A DNA stretch of 64,000 nucleotides from Microbacterium sp. LCT-H2 (GTDB taxonomy: Bacteria; Actinomycetota; Actinomycetes; Actinomycetales; Microbacteriaceae). The notes under the pieces are model-generated. The model was not told the DNA's origin. It searched no databases and saw nothing but the letters and a program-made list of their open reading frames with translations. Below are positions 44,825-53,480 of the stretch, in pieces (position 1 is the first letter of the stretch; every line of letters starts with the position of its first letter). The translations under genes and the position numbers were made by a program. Location of the stretch: contig NZ_MODW01000004.1 of NCBI RefSeq assembly GCF_001866135.1, positions 186,001-250,000 of the forward strand, given 5' to 3'.

Positions 44825-45230
44825 TCAGCACGACCAGCGTCACCACGGCCGCTGCGAACAGGAGGAAGAGCACGACGAAGACGACGACCGCGAGCACCCG
44901 GTAGCTGCCGGTGTCGGCGACCTCCGGCGCGATCGATCGCTGCGCCCAGTCGTCCGCAGCCGCGGCGGGCTGCTCGCCCTGGAGGATCGCGGGCGTCGGA
45001 CGCGATCGCTCCGAGCGTCGGGTCGGTGCCGGAAGCGCCTCGCCCGCGGCTTCGGGAGCAGCCAGCAGCCCCTCCGGGAGCGGCGTCTCCGGCGGCGGAG
45101 GCGGGATCACGGCGTCGGCCGGCGGGATCACCGCGTCGGCGGGAGCGATATCCAGCCCCGGATCGTCCGGCAGCGCCGCCCCGTCAGGCACCGCGGACTC
45201 GTCGGAACCCGTCCCGCTCGCGTCGCTCAT
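44757..45230 (-). CDS. Single-pass membrane protein with acidic, proline-rich N-terminus
   Basis: 157 residues. Residues 1-110 are disordered-looking with a repeat PADAVIPPADAVIPPPPPE; one membrane helix spans about 112-142 (VLAVVVFVVLFLLFAAAVVTLVVLI); a short tail follows. No family recognised. It starts one base after the dcd stop codon, so is probably co-transcribed with dcd. Confidence 0.6.
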   Translation of the reverse strand: MSDASGTGSDESAVPDGAALPDDPGLDIAPADAVIPPADAVIPPPPPETPLPEGLLAAPEAAGEALPAPTRRSERSRPTPAILQGEQPAAAADDWAQRSIAPEVADTGSYRVLAVVVFVVLFLLFAAAVVTLVVLITTVGLPFAAPDPGAGFLPTRV

Positions 45231-45231
45231 G

Positions 45232-45837
45232 TCAGCCTCCGACGGCTCCGATGTCGGTCACTCCCACGTCGGTGCGGTGGAAGTTCTGGAACGAACGGGA
45301 CGCCGTCGGACCCCGCTGACCCTGGTAGCGGTTGCCGTAGGGGCCGGAGCCGTACGGGTTCTCCGCCGGCGAGGTGAGCCGGAAGAAGCAGAGCTGGCCG
45401 ATCTTCATGCCGGGCCACAGCTTGATCGGCAGCGTCGCCACGTTCGCGAGCTCCAGCGTCACATGCCCGGAGAAGCCCGGGTCGATGAAGCCGGCGGTCG
45501 AGTGGGTGATGAGCCCGAGGCGACCGAGCGACGACTTCCCCTCCAGCCGCGCGGCGATGTCGTCCGGCAGGGTGACCTGCTCGAACGTGGCCCCGAGCGC
45601 GAACTCGCCGGGATGGAGGATGAAGGGCTCGTCCGGATCGACCTCGATCAACCGCGTCAGCTCGGGCTGGTCGACCGAGGGATCGATGAACGGGTACTTG
45701 TGATTGTCGAAGAGGCGGAAGTAGCGGTCCAGTCGCACGTCGATGCTCGACGGCTGGATCATCTCCGGCGCATGCGGTTCCAGGCCGACGCGGCCGGAGG
45801 CGAGTTCTGCTCTGATGTCGCGATCGCTGAGAAGCAC
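45232..45837 (-). CDS. dcd: dCTP deaminase
   Basis: 201 residues. Start [21 protein letters not shown] and the motifs [24 protein letters not shown] and [17 protein letters not shown] are diagnostic. It converts dCTP to dUTP; the well-studied mycobacterial relative also hydrolyses dUTP. Pyrimidine deoxynucleotide synthesis, cytoplasmic trimer. Confidence 0.96.
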   Translation of the reverse strand: MLLSDRDIRAELASGRVGLEPHAPEMIQPSSIDVRLDRYFRLFDNHKYPFIDPSVDQPELTRLIEVDPDEPFILHPGEFALGATFEQVTLPDDIAARLEGKSSLGRLGLITHSTAGFIDPGFSGHVTLELANVATLPIKLWPGMKIGQLCFFRLTSPAENPYGSGPYGNRYQGQRGPTASRSFQNFHRTDVGVTDIGAVGG

Positions 45838-45896
45838 GGCACAAGCCTAGTCATGCGGTCGCGCCGTCGACGCGGCATCTCCGGCCCGTCGCGCCC

Positions 45897-46694
45897 TCAG
45901 GGGAGCGCGGGTCCGGTGCCGGGGAGGCTCATCGCGCGCCGCAGCCGGAGCACCGTGCGTCGGAGGGGTTCGACCACGGAGTGCGGCCAGCGCTCGTCCG
46001 TGCGACTCGTGGGCATCGTCACGCTCAGCGCCGCCGCCACACCGGTCTCCTCCGGCCAGGTGATGGGCATGGCCACGCACCGGCAGCCGTCGATGAACTC
46101 CTCGTCGTCGACGTGGAAGCCGATGTCGCGCCCCTTCGCGATCACGGTGAGGATCTCGTCGGGATCGGTGATGGTCCGGCTCGTGAGGCGCGGCATGGCC
46201 ACCTGGCGCAGGCGTCGCGAGATGTCGGCGTCGTCGAGGGTGCTCAGCAGGGCCTTGCCGATTCCGGTCGCATGGGCGTGCAGTCGCATCCCCACATTGG
46301 AGGCGAGGCGCATCGGGTTGGGCGAGGGGCTGATCGCGATATAGACGTTCTCGACGCCGTCCAGCCGCGCCATCTGCACCGTCTCGCCGATCTCCTCGGT
46401 GAGCGCCGCCATGAGCGCGGGCCCGGATTCGAGCAGGAGACGGTGCCCGTCGTAACGCTGGCCGATCTGCCAGGCCTTGAGTCCGAGGGAGTAACGCTTG
46501 CTGGTCGCGTCGTGGTCGACCCAACCGGCCGCCTGGAGGGTGCGCAGCAGTCCGTGGGCGCTGGACCGCGGCAGGCCGAGGTCGTCGAGGAGCTCGGGGA
46601 AGGTCTGCGATCCGGTCGCGGCGAGGTGCTCGATGATCTCGAGGGCGCGCCCGGCGGACTTCACCGCCCCCACCGCCTGATCGGTGTCCGTCAT
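45897..46694 (-). CDS. IclR-family transcriptional regulator
   Basis: 265 residues from the ATG at 46694. Winged helix GRALEIIEHLAATGSQTFPELLDDLGLPRSSAHGLLRTL near residue 15; C-terminal effector domain with LHAHATGIGKALLS and IGFHVDDEEFIDGCRCVAMPI. It likely controls the divergent sugar-acid operon. An inverted repeat TTCAC-N4-GTGAA lies in the shared region. Confidence 0.92.
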   Translation of the reverse strand: MTDTDQAVGAVKSAGRALEIIEHLAATGSQTFPELLDDLGLPRSSAHGLLRTLQAAGWVDHDATSKRYSLGLKAWQIGQRYDGHRLLLESGPALMAALTEEIGETVQMARLDGVENVYIAISPSPNPMRLASNVGMRLHAHATGIGKALLSTLDDADISRRLRQVAMPRLTSRTITDPDEILTVIAKGRDIGFHVDDEEFIDGCRCVAMPITWPEETGVAAALSVTMPTSRTDERWPHSVVEPLRRTVLRLRRAMSLPGTGPALP

Positions 46695-46768
46695 GGGTCC
46701 CCCTGCGTGAATTGTGCGCGGCACGAACGTGTGTCACACTATCGCGCGTTCAGGTCTGAGACATCCGA

Positions 46769-46782
46769 TTCACATACGTGAA
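46769..46782. promoter_or_regulatory. Candidate IclR operator
   Basis: TTCACATACGTGAA is a perfect TTCAC-N4-GTGAA inverted repeat, 36 bp upstream of the MFS start in the 123-bp divergent region. Confidence 0.5.
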
Positions 46783-46817
46783 CGCACTGGATACCCCTCG
46801 TCAATGGAGATGCCCCG

Positions 46818-48164
46818 ATGTCCACTCAGTCCTCCACGCGGCCGGAACTTGCCGCGATCGTCCGTAAGGTCACGCTCCGGCTGATCCCGATCCTGCTCCT
46901 CATGTACATCCTCGCGTTCCTCGACCGCGCCAACCTCGGCTTCGCGAAGGCCGCCTGGCAGGCGGACACCGGCATCTCGGATGCCGCCTACGCGCTCGGC
47001 GCCGGCATCTTCTTCCTCGGCTACGCCGTCTTCGAGGTGCCGTCGAACCTCATCATGCGCCGGGTGGGGGCGAAGATCTGGCTTGCCCGCATCATGGTCT
47101 CGTGGGGCATCGTGTCGGCGCTCATGATGTTCGCGACGAACGAGTGGGTCTTCTACGTCCTCCGCGTCCTCCTCGGAATCACGGAGGCCGGGTTCTTCCC
47201 CGGCGTCATCCTCTTCCTCACGTACTGGATCCCGCTGAAGTTCCGCGCGCGGGTCAACGGCCTCTTCTATTTCGGCGCCCCGCTCGCCTTCATCTTCGGC
47301 GGCCCGCTCTCGGGCATGCTGCTCGACCTCGACGGTAAGGTCGGCATCCACGGCTGGCAGCTGATGTTCCTCGCCACCGGCATCCTCACCGTGCTCATCG
47401 GCATCGTCGCGTTCTTCTACCTCGACAACGGCCCGAAGGACGCGAAGTGGCTGACCGACGCGGAGCGCACGACCCTCGTGGCCGCCCTCGACGACGAGGA
47501 CAGCGCCAAGGAGAACCACTCCCCCCGCGGAGCCCTGCGCGCGCTCGGCAACCCGGTCGTGCTCTACTTCGCCGCGATCTACCTGACGATCCAGATGAGC
47601 GTCTACGGCGTCACCTTCTATCTCCCCACGCAGGTCGCGACGATCGTCGGCAAGCCGGTCGGCCTCGAGGTCGGCCTCCTCACCGCCGTGCCGTGGACGT
47701 TCGCGCTCCTCGTCACCTTCGTCCTGTCGCGCCTCGCCGACAGCACCGGGCAGCGTCGCCTCATCGCGACGTGTGCGCTGGCCGCCGCCGGCGCGGGCAT
47801 CATCGTGTCGGCGATCGTGCAGGAGCCGGTGATCGCCCTCGCGGCCCTGAGCGTCGGCGCGGCCGGCTTCATCTCCGTGCAGCCGGTGTTCTGGACCCTT
47901 CCCACGTCGTTCCTGCTCGGCGCGGCCGCCGCAAGCGGCATCGCCCTCATCAACTCCCTCGGCAGCCTCGGCGGATTCCTCGCCCCGGTGCTCAAGAACT
48001 GGGCGGACGCGACCTTCGGCGACAGCGCCGGACTCATCGCCCTCGCCGTCATCGCTCTGCTCGGGGCCGTCCTCATCGCCCTCAGCCGCGTCGTGAGCCC
48101 CGCGGTCCGCGAGACCGACGGCGTGGGCCTCGACACGACGAAGACCCCCGCCCGCCAGCGCTGA
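46818..48164 (+). CDS. MFS anion:cation symporter (ACS family), probable sugar-acid importer
   Basis: 448 residues, 12 membrane segments. ACS start LIPILLLMYILAFLDRANLGFAKAAWQADTGIS and EVPSNLIMRRVGAKIWLARIMVSWGIVSA are typical of the hexuronate/glucarate/L-rhamnonate carriers. First gene of an operon with dehydrogenase, dehydratase and hydrolase genes for the imported acid. Confidence 0.92.
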   Translation: MSTQSSTRPELAAIVRKVTLRLIPILLLMYILAFLDRANLGFAKAAWQADTGISDAAYALGAGIFFLGYAVFEVPSNLIMRRVGAKIWLARIMVSWGIVSALMMFATNEWVFYVLRVLLGITEAGFFPGVILFLTYWIPLKFRARVNGLFYFGAPLAFIFGGPLSGMLLDLDGKVGIHGWQLMFLATGILTVLIGIVAFFYLDNGPKDAKWLTDAERTTLVAALDDEDSAKENHSPRGALRALGNPVVLYFAAIYLTIQMSVYGVTFYLPTQVATIVGKPVGLEVGLLTAVPWTFALLVTFVLSRLADSTGQRRLIATCALAAAGAGIIVSAIVQEPVIALAALSVGAAGFISVQPVFWTLPTSFLLGAAAASGIALINSLGSLGGFLAPVLKNWADATFGDSAGLIALAVIALLGAVLIALSRVVSPAVRETDGVGLDTTKTPARQR

Positions 48165-48191
48165 CCGCGGTCGGCAGAACAGGAGACACGC

Positions 48192-49229
48192 ATGCGCGAG
48201 CTCGTCCTCACCGAGATCGGACGCCTCGACGTCCGTGAGGCCCCGATCCCCCGCCCCGGACCCGACGAGGTGCTCATCCGGGTCGCCGCGACCGGGATCT
48301 GCGGTTCCGACGTCCACGGCTATACCGGCGAGAACGGCCGGCGATTCCCCGGGCAGGTGATGGGCCACGAGTCGAGCGGAGTGATCGCCGCCGTCGGCGA
48401 CGACGTCGACGGGTTCGCCGAGGGCACTCCCGTGACCTTCAACCCCGTCGTCGTGCCCGCGGAGGACGCGGCAGCCTTCGCGGGTCGCGAGCAGCACCAC
48501 GCGGGCAAGCACGTCATCGGGGTGGCGAAGGAGATCCCGGCCGCGTTCGCCGACTACGTCGTCATACCGGCCCGGAATGTGGTGCCGCTGCCCGCGGACC
48601 TGCCGATCGAGCTCGGCGCACTGATCGAGCCCCTCGCCGTCGCCGTGCATGCCGTGCGGCGACTGCCCGCCGACCGCCTCGGCCGGGTGCTCGTGATCGG
48701 CGGCGGACCGATCGGCCAGTCCGTCGTGATCGCACTGCGGGACGCGGGAGCCGGCTCGATCATCGTGAGCGAGATGGACGCCGCCCGGCGCGAGCTCGTG
48801 GAGCGGCTCGGCGCGGAGACCATCGACCCGGCCGCCGGCCCGGTGGCCGGACAGCTCGCCGAGCGCGGCGGCCTCGCGGATGCGGCGGTCGACGCCGTCG
48901 GCCTCACCCCCACCGTCCGCGACGCGCTGCGCAGCACCACCCTCGGCGCCCCGATCTGCCTGGTCGGCATGGGCGCTCCGCAGGTGACGCTCGACGCCTT
49001 CCTCGTGAGCACAGAGGAGCGGTCGCTCATCGGCAGCTTCACGTACGGCTCCGACGACTTCACCGACGCCGCCGCGATCATCGGCGCGGAGCCGGATGTC
49101 TACCGGGCGCTCATCAGCCGCGAGATCGACGTCGCCGACGCGGATTCCGCCTTCTCCGCCCTCGCGGCGGGAGACGGCACCCCGGGCAAGGTCCTTGTCC
49201 GATTCGACCGAGAGGAACAGGAACGATGA
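48192..49229 (+). CDS. Zinc-binding medium-chain dehydrogenase; probable 2-keto-3-deoxy-L-sugar-acid 4-dehydrogenase
   Basis: 345 residues. Catalytic-zinc motifs GICGSD (Cys37) and GHE (His59-Glu60) and the NAD motif [17 protein letters not shown] are present. The structural-zinc loop, which should carry four Cys near residue 90-105, has none ([20 protein letters not shown]). In this operon it would oxidise the product of the dehydratase; L-idonate/sorbitol dehydrogenase-like activity is the alternative. The stop overlaps the next start (ATGA). Confidence 0.85.
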   Translation: MRELVLTEIGRLDVREAPIPRPGPDEVLIRVAATGICGSDVHGYTGENGRRFPGQVMGHESSGVIAAVGDDVDGFAEGTPVTFNPVVVPAEDAAAFAGREQHHAGKHVIGVAKEIPAAFADYVVIPARNVVPLPADLPIELGALIEPLAVAVHAVRRLPADRLGRVLVIGGGPIGQSVVIALRDAGAGSIIVSEMDAARRELVERLGAETIDPAAGPVAGQLAERGGLADAAVDAVGLTPTVRDALRSTTLGAPICLVGMGAPQVTLDAFLVSTEERSLIGSFTYGSDDFTDAAAIIGAEPDVYRALISREIDVADADSAFSALAAGDGTPGKVLVRFDREEQER

Positions 49230-50404
49230 CCGGCACTCCCACCATCCGCGAGGTCCGCGCGTACACCGTGCGCGGCGGCGGGGCCGACTATCACGACCAG
49301 GGCGCCGACCACTGGATCGACGACCACATCGCCACCCCGATGAGCGTCTACCCGGAGTTCCGGCAGTCACGGCAGAGCTTCGGGCTCAACGTGCTGGGCA
49401 CGCTCGTCGTCGAGATCGAGGCCAGCGACGGGACGGTCGGCTTCTCGGTCACGACGGCGGGCGAGATCGGCGCGTTCATCGTCGAGAAGCACCTGGCGCG
49501 GTTCCTCGAAGGCCGGAAGATCACCGACATCGAGCGCATCTGGGATCAGATGTACAAGTCGACCCTCTACTACGGCCGCCGCGGCGTCGTCCTCAACGCG
49601 ATCAGCGGCGTCGACCTCGCCCTCTACGACCTGCTCGGTCGCGTGCGGCAGGTGCCGGTGTTCGAGCTCCTCGGCGGGCCGGTGCGCGACGAGCTGCAGT
49701 TCTACGCCACCGGGGCACGCCCCGACCGCGCGAAGGAGCTCGGTTTCATCGGCGGGAAGATGCCGCTGCACCACGGACCCGCCGAAGGCGAAGAGGGGCT
49801 GCGCAAGAACATCGCCCTCCTCGCGGACATGCGCGAGAAGGTCGGCGACGACTTCTGGCTCATGTACGACTGCTGGATGTCGCTCGACGTCGAGTACGCG
49901 ACTCGTCTCGCGCACGCCGCCGCCGACTACGGCCTCAAGTGGATCGAGGAAGCGCTCATCCCCGACGACTACTGGGGCTATGCGGAGCTACGCAAGCGCG
50001 CCCCCTCCTCGATGCTCATCACGACCGGCGAGCACGAGGCCACCCGGTGGGGTTTCCGGCAGCTGCTGGAGACCGGGGTGGACCTGATCCAGCCCGATGT
50101 GGGCTGGTGCGGCGGCATCACCGAGCTGCTGAAGATCTCAGCCCTGGCCGATGCCCACGGCACGATGGTCGTTCCCCACGGGTCGTCCGTGTACTCGTAC
50201 CACTTCGTCGTCACGCGCACGAACAGCCCGTTCGCGGAGTTCCTCATGATGCACCCGACCGCAGAGGAGATCGTGCCGATGTTCTCGCCGATGCTGGTCG
50301 GTGAGCCCGTGCCGGTGAACGGCCGCCTCCGCGTGCCGGAGACCCCCGGGTTCGGCGTCGAGCTCTCCGACGCGATCGAGAAGCACCGCCCGTACACCCA
50401 CTGA
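49226..50404 (+). CDS. rhmD: L-rhamnonate dehydratase (mandelate racemase/enolase superfamily)
   Basis: 392 residues. The N-terminal capping segment includes [30 protein letters not shown]; the barrel has [14 protein letters not shown] (first metal Asp), [14 protein letters not shown] (Glu), [12 protein letters not shown] (Glu) and a late His in [13 protein letters not shown]. Overall it matches RhmD closely; it removes water from L-rhamnonate to give 2-keto-3-deoxy-L-rhamnonate, and related acids such as L-mannonate or L-lyxonate may be used. Confidence 0.88.
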   Translation: MTGTPTIREVRAYTVRGGGADYHDQGADHWIDDHIATPMSVYPEFRQSRQSFGLNVLGTLVVEIEASDGTVGFSVTTAGEIGAFIVEKHLARFLEGRKITDIERIWDQMYKSTLYYGRRGVVLNAISGVDLALYDLLGRVRQVPVFELLGGPVRDELQFYATGARPDRAKELGFIGGKMPLHHGPAEGEEGLRKNIALLADMREKVGDDFWLMYDCWMSLDVEYATRLAHAAADYGLKWIEEALIPDDYWGYAELRKRAPSSMLITTGEHEATRWGFRQLLETGVDLIQPDVGWCGGITELLKISALADAHGTMVVPHGSSVYSYHFVVTRTNSPFAEFLMMHPTAEEIVPMFSPMLVGEPVPVNGRLRVPETPGFGVELSDAIEKHRPYTH

Positions 50405-50422
50405 CCCCGGAGACACGACCCC

Positions 50423-51277
50423 ATGGAATTCCTTCGCCTCGGCGCGCCCGGCGCCGAACGCCCCGCGGTGCGCCACGACGACCGCACCTACGACCTGACC
50501 GGCCTCACCGCCGACATCGACGGCGCGTTCCTCGCGCGTGACGGCATCGCTCGCACGCGCGAGGCCCTCGCGGCCGGGTCGCTGCCGCTGCTCGACGGCG
50601 CCGAGGCGCTGCGGGTCGGGGCCCCCATCGCCCGGCCGATGGCCGTGCTGTGCATCGGACAGAACTACGCCGCCCACGCGGCCGAATCCGGTGACGCCCC
50701 GCCGTCCGTGCCGATCCTGTTCCACAAGCACCCGAACACCATCGTCGGGCCCTTCGACGACGTGTTCATCCCCCCGCGCGCCGAGAAGGTGGACTGGGAG
50801 GTGGAGCTCGGGGTCGTGATCGGCAGCCGCGCGCGCTACCTCGCCAGCCCGGAAGAGGCGCTGGCGCACGTCGCCGGGTACGTCGTGTCGCATGATGTGT
50901 CGGAGCGGGCGTACCAGGTCGAGCACTCCGGTGGACAGTGGTCGAAGGGCAAGAACGCCGAGACGTTCAACCCCCTCGGTCCGGCGCTCATCCCGGCCGA
51001 CGAGGTCGACCCGCAGGCTCTGCACCTCTGGTCCCGGGTCAACGGCGAGCCGCGGCAGGACTCGAACACGGCCGACATGATCTTCACCGTCGCGCAGATC
51101 GTTCACCACCTGTCGCAGTACCTGGTGCTCGAGCCCGGAGACCTCATCAACACCGGCACCCCGCAGGGCGTCGCGCTCTCCGGTCGCTTCCCCTACCTGC
51201 GGGCGGGCGACGTCGTGGAGCTCGGCATCGAGGGGCTCGGCACCCAGCGCCAGCGCCTCGTCGACGCGCGCCCCTGA
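50423..51277 (+). CDS. Fumarylacetoacetate hydrolase-family protein; probable 2,4-diketo-3-deoxy-L-rhamnonate hydrolase
   Basis: 284 residues. FAH fold with CIGQNYAAHAAESG, KHPNTIVGP, metal-binding DWEVELGVVIG and YVVSHDVSERAYQ, and the end GDLINTGTPQGVALSG. Following a dehydratase and a dehydrogenase, it would split the diketo acid into pyruvate and L-lactate. Other FAH activities are possible without context. Confidence 0.85.
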   Translation: MEFLRLGAPGAERPAVRHDDRTYDLTGLTADIDGAFLARDGIARTREALAAGSLPLLDGAEALRVGAPIARPMAVLCIGQNYAAHAAESGDAPPSVPILFHKHPNTIVGPFDDVFIPPRAEKVDWEVELGVVIGSRARYLASPEEALAHVAGYVVSHDVSERAYQVEHSGGQWSKGKNAETFNPLGPALIPADEVDPQALHLWSRVNGEPRQDSNTADMIFTVAQIVHHLSQYLVLEPGDLINTGTPQGVALSGRFPYLRAGDVVELGIEGLGTQRQRLVDARP

Positions 51278-51295
51278 GGCACGCTTTGGTCAACG

Positions 51296-51333
51296 CCCGG
51301 GAGACAGGTAGGCTTGCTCCACCTGCTCTCGGG
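51296..51333 (+). terminator. Hairpin after the sugar-acid operon
   Basis: CCCGGGAGACAGGT pairs imperfectly with ACCTGCTCTCGGG across an 11-nt loop, 18 bp after the hydrolase stop and just before the tRNA gene. Confidence 0.45.
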
Positions 51334-51340
51334 CGGGTAC

Positions 51341-51414
51341 GGGGCTGTAGTTCAATGGTAGAACTTCTGCTTCCCAAGCAGACAGCGCGGGTTCGATTCC
51401 CGTCAGCCCCTCCA
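51341..51414 (+). tRNA. tRNA-Gly (anticodon CCC)
   Basis: Acceptor arms GGGGCTG and CAGCCCC pair fully; D-loop region TAGTTCAATGGTAGAA; anticodon stem TCTGC/GCAGA around loop TTCCCAA with anticodon CCC; T-arm GCGGGTTCGATTCCCGT. CCA is encoded (51412-51414). The gene is intact, and its 3' 45 bases serve as the integration site of the element that follows. Confidence 0.96.
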
Positions 51415-51415
51415 C
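51367..51415. repeat. attL: 49-bp direct repeat within tRNA-Gly
   Basis: From CTGCTTCCCAAGCAGACAGC to CCCCTCCAC; identical to 59075-59123. It covers the anticodon arm to the CCA end, the usual core for tyrosine integrases. Confidence 0.93.
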
Positions 51416-51499
51416 ACAGTTATCCCCAGGTCAGCGTCAGTTTCCGCCGCGGCTTTTTCGCGCCGGAACGTCGCGTCCGGTGCGGCCCGTGCCATAGAC

Positions 51500-51508
51500 G
51501 TGCCACTA
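51500..51508 (+). promoter_or_regulatory. Candidate integrase arm-type site, left copy
   Basis: GTGCCACTA, 85 bp inside attL; two more copies lie 72-100 bp inside attR in the same orientation. Confidence 0.4.
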
Positions 51509-51563
51509 GTGTCCGCTGTGCCCGCTTGAATGGTGGCCTCGGGACCCATCGGAAGGGGGCGCT

Positions 51564-52547
51564 GTGCCGAACGATCACCACGTGCCGCGGGTACATCTCC
51601 GCCGCTTCGCGAGGCCCGGCCCAGGCAAGCGTGAGCCGGAGTGGTTCATTGACGCCGCCGACGTGAACGCGCCCTCGAAGGTGTTCCGCGCGAACGTTCG
51701 GAACGTGGGAGCGGAGCGGGACTTCTACACGTTCGAAGGGTTGGATGGGAAGGAGACTCGGGCCCTGGAGTCGTTCTTCGGTCAACTGGAGGGCTCAGTG
51801 GTCCCGGTCTGGCGCGTCCTACTCGACAACCCGAAGTACGCGCTCACTGACGTGTGGCCCCTGCCGCCTCGGATGAGGGGTGCGCTCGCCTGGTACATGG
51901 CGGCGCAGATCGTGCGCACCACCCGACAGCGCAAGCGGCTCGAAGCGTGGGGCGCAAGCCAATCGTTCAGAGTGCCGGGCGCGCCAACCGCGCCCAATCT
52001 TGCCACCACTCACGCGCGCTACATCGCGGAGACGTTGGGGGAGGTTGCCCGCGCCCTCTACGTCCGACCATGGGGACTCGGTTTCACCAACGCATGCTTG
52101 CCAACATCAGACTGCCCAGTCGTCATTCTCAACGCTCACGACGACGAGGACCAGGTTGGTGCCGCGCTCACCTGGGACATCGTGTTCCCGCTTGACCCGC
52201 ACCGGTTCATCTTCATGCCCGACAGACAGATGGTCGAAGACGACCCCGAGAAGCGCGTCGATCATCGCCTGAACCTGAGCGGCGTCGGAGTCGCTTTCGT
52301 GGACGCCATCTACTCCGCGGCAGACCGCTACATCTACATGCACCCGGACCATAAGCCGTGGCTGGACCCCGACCGTGCACGGCGTCTACCCGCTCCAGGA
52401 GAACCCGGGTTCGCACCCCAGTCAGCGCTTCACTACCCGGTGCTGGCGGATGACCTCACGATCAGCGCACGGTGGACCAAGCATCACATACCGCGAGGCG
52501 AGGGCGGGCGACGACCTGCGTTCACCGGCGAGGGCTTCGGGCTGTAG
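51564..52547 (+). CDS. DUF4238 protein
   Basis: 327 residues. The start NDHHVPRVHLRRFARPG and the early KVFRANVRNVGAERDFYTFEG are typical of DUF4238 (often annotated from start HHxPxxxLrxF), as is a later segment with TSDCPVVILN and ITFPLDP-like IVFPLDPHRFIFM. Found in mobile and defence regions of many bacteria; activity unknown. Start ATG/GTG: GTG at 51564 after GGAAGGGGG. First cargo gene inside attL. Confidence 0.8.
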   Translation: MPNDHHVPRVHLRRFARPGPGKREPEWFIDAADVNAPSKVFRANVRNVGAERDFYTFEGLDGKETRALESFFGQLEGSVVPVWRVLLDNPKYALTDVWPLPPRMRGALAWYMAAQIVRTTRQRKRLEAWGASQSFRVPGAPTAPNLATTHARYIAETLGEVARALYVRPWGLGFTNACLPTSDCPVVILNAHDDEDQVGAALTWDIVFPLDPHRFIFMPDRQMVEDDPEKRVDHRLNLSGVGVAFVDAIYSAADRYIYMHPDHKPWLDPDRARRLPAPGEPGFAPQSALHYPVLADDLTISARWTKHHIPRGEGGRRPAFTGEGFGL

Positions 52548-52564
52548 GAGGAACGTGCCGGTAA

Positions 52565-53161
52565 CTACCGACCACCGCGGTGTCGGCGGCACGAGCGCAC
52601 GCGCGACGCATCCACAATGAGCGACAGGTCAGAGGCTGGCACTCGACCGAATCCAGCGTCTGTGGTCACGAGAGCACCTGCCCCCACGAACTGCAAAGTA
52701 GCGGCGTGCGCGGCGTCATACGAAGCGAGTCCGTGGTCCGCCATGATTCCCGGCACGTCATCTGCGACTTCGTGAAGTTCCACGCGGGAGTGCGAAAGCG
52801 TAGTCAGGAGTGCATCCCACTCCGTTCTGAGCGAGCCCGCCAGACGGCCCGCCCTGCGCCGGACCCGACCGTCGTTCCGTTTCGCTGGCCAGCCTTTACG
52901 ACCGTGCTGCTCGACGACTGCGATCTTGAAGGCAACCTCGGAAAACTCAATCTCCAACAGGCGGTTGTAATAGACGACCACTTCTTCGTTGACGAGGCGC
53001 AGCATGAACGCTTGCGCAGCAGCGTGAAGCGGTTCAGTGGTGACGAGCGCAGCGATTACGAATGACGTATCGAGAACGACATCCTCAGGCAAGATCAGCG
53101 ACGGATCTTCGAACGAACGCACTTCCCTTACGTGCGCGGGCCTCCCCGGGGCTGGACTCAC
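52565..53161 (-). CDS. PIN-domain protein (toxin-like ribonuclease)
   Basis: 198 residues from GTG. PIN acidic residues are visible: VVLDTSFVIAALV, LLEIEFSEVAF, LASYDAAHAATL and VTTDAGFGRV. A Mg2+-dependent RNase of the VapC type is likely. An insert with Arg/Lys-rich GRKGWPAKRNDGRVRRRAGR lies in the middle. A 48-residue basic frame ends 8 bp upstream and could be its antitoxin. Start uncertain. Confidence 0.8.
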   Translation of the reverse strand: MSPAPGRPAHVREVRSFEDPSLILPEDVVLDTSFVIAALVTTEPLHAAAQAFMLRLVNEEVVVYYNRLLEIEFSEVAFKIAVVEQHGRKGWPAKRNDGRVRRRAGRLAGSLRTEWDALLTTLSHSRVELHEVADDVPGIMADHGLASYDAAHAATLQFVGAGALVTTDAGFGRVPASDLSLIVDASRVRSCRRHRGGR

Positions 53162-53169
53162 TCCGGGGC

Positions 53170-53316
53170 CTATCGCGAGTTACGGGCAGCGCTGTGAGAA
53201 ACCGAAGTCTTCGTCCGGCTCATCGCCTTCGAAGCCACTTCGACGCGCCGCGGCTTTGCCACGGTCGCCTTCACGACCCGTGACTTTTTCGCCGCCTGGC
53301 TGAGCCGCTTCTTCAT
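53170..53316 (-). CDS. Small basic protein upstream of the PIN gene, possible antitoxin
   Basis: 48 residues beginning MKKRLSQAAKKSRVVKATVA, rich in Lys, Arg, Ala and Ser, 8 bp ahead of the PIN start on the same strand. No known antitoxin fold is seen and no ribosome site is obvious. The call rests on position only. Confidence 0.4.
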   Translation of the reverse strand: MKKRLSQAAKKSRVVKATVAKPRRVEVASKAMSRTKTSVSHSAARNSR

Positions 53317-53351
53317 GTGGCGATCATAGACCAAGCACCTGACTCGGATCT

Positions 53352-53477
53352 ATGCGTGCGTTCGAGGACCCGGCCGTGCCCTTCACGTCAACGGCCATGC
53401 GCAAACTGCTGTCCGGCCCGTTTGTGTACGGCATCTACGCCGATGATGCGCGGCCGCTGGCGACGGGGCCGGGATAG
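53352..53477 (+). CDS. Short open frame of unknown status
   Basis: 41 codons (MRAFEDPAVPFTSTAMRKLL, then SGPFVYGIYADDARPLATGPG). The STAMRKLLSGPFVYG stretch recalls the C-terminal part of large serine recombinases, so it may be a gene fragment. It lies between the PIN module and the integrase stop. Confidence 0.25.
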   Translation: MRAFEDPAVPFTSTAMRKLLSGPFVYGIYADDARPLATGPG

Positions 53478-53480
53478 CGG

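Noticed and set aside
46770..49370. Long minus-strand open frame over the sugar-acid operon
   Set aside because: Antisense to clear MFS and dehydrogenase genes; composition is that of a mirror frame.
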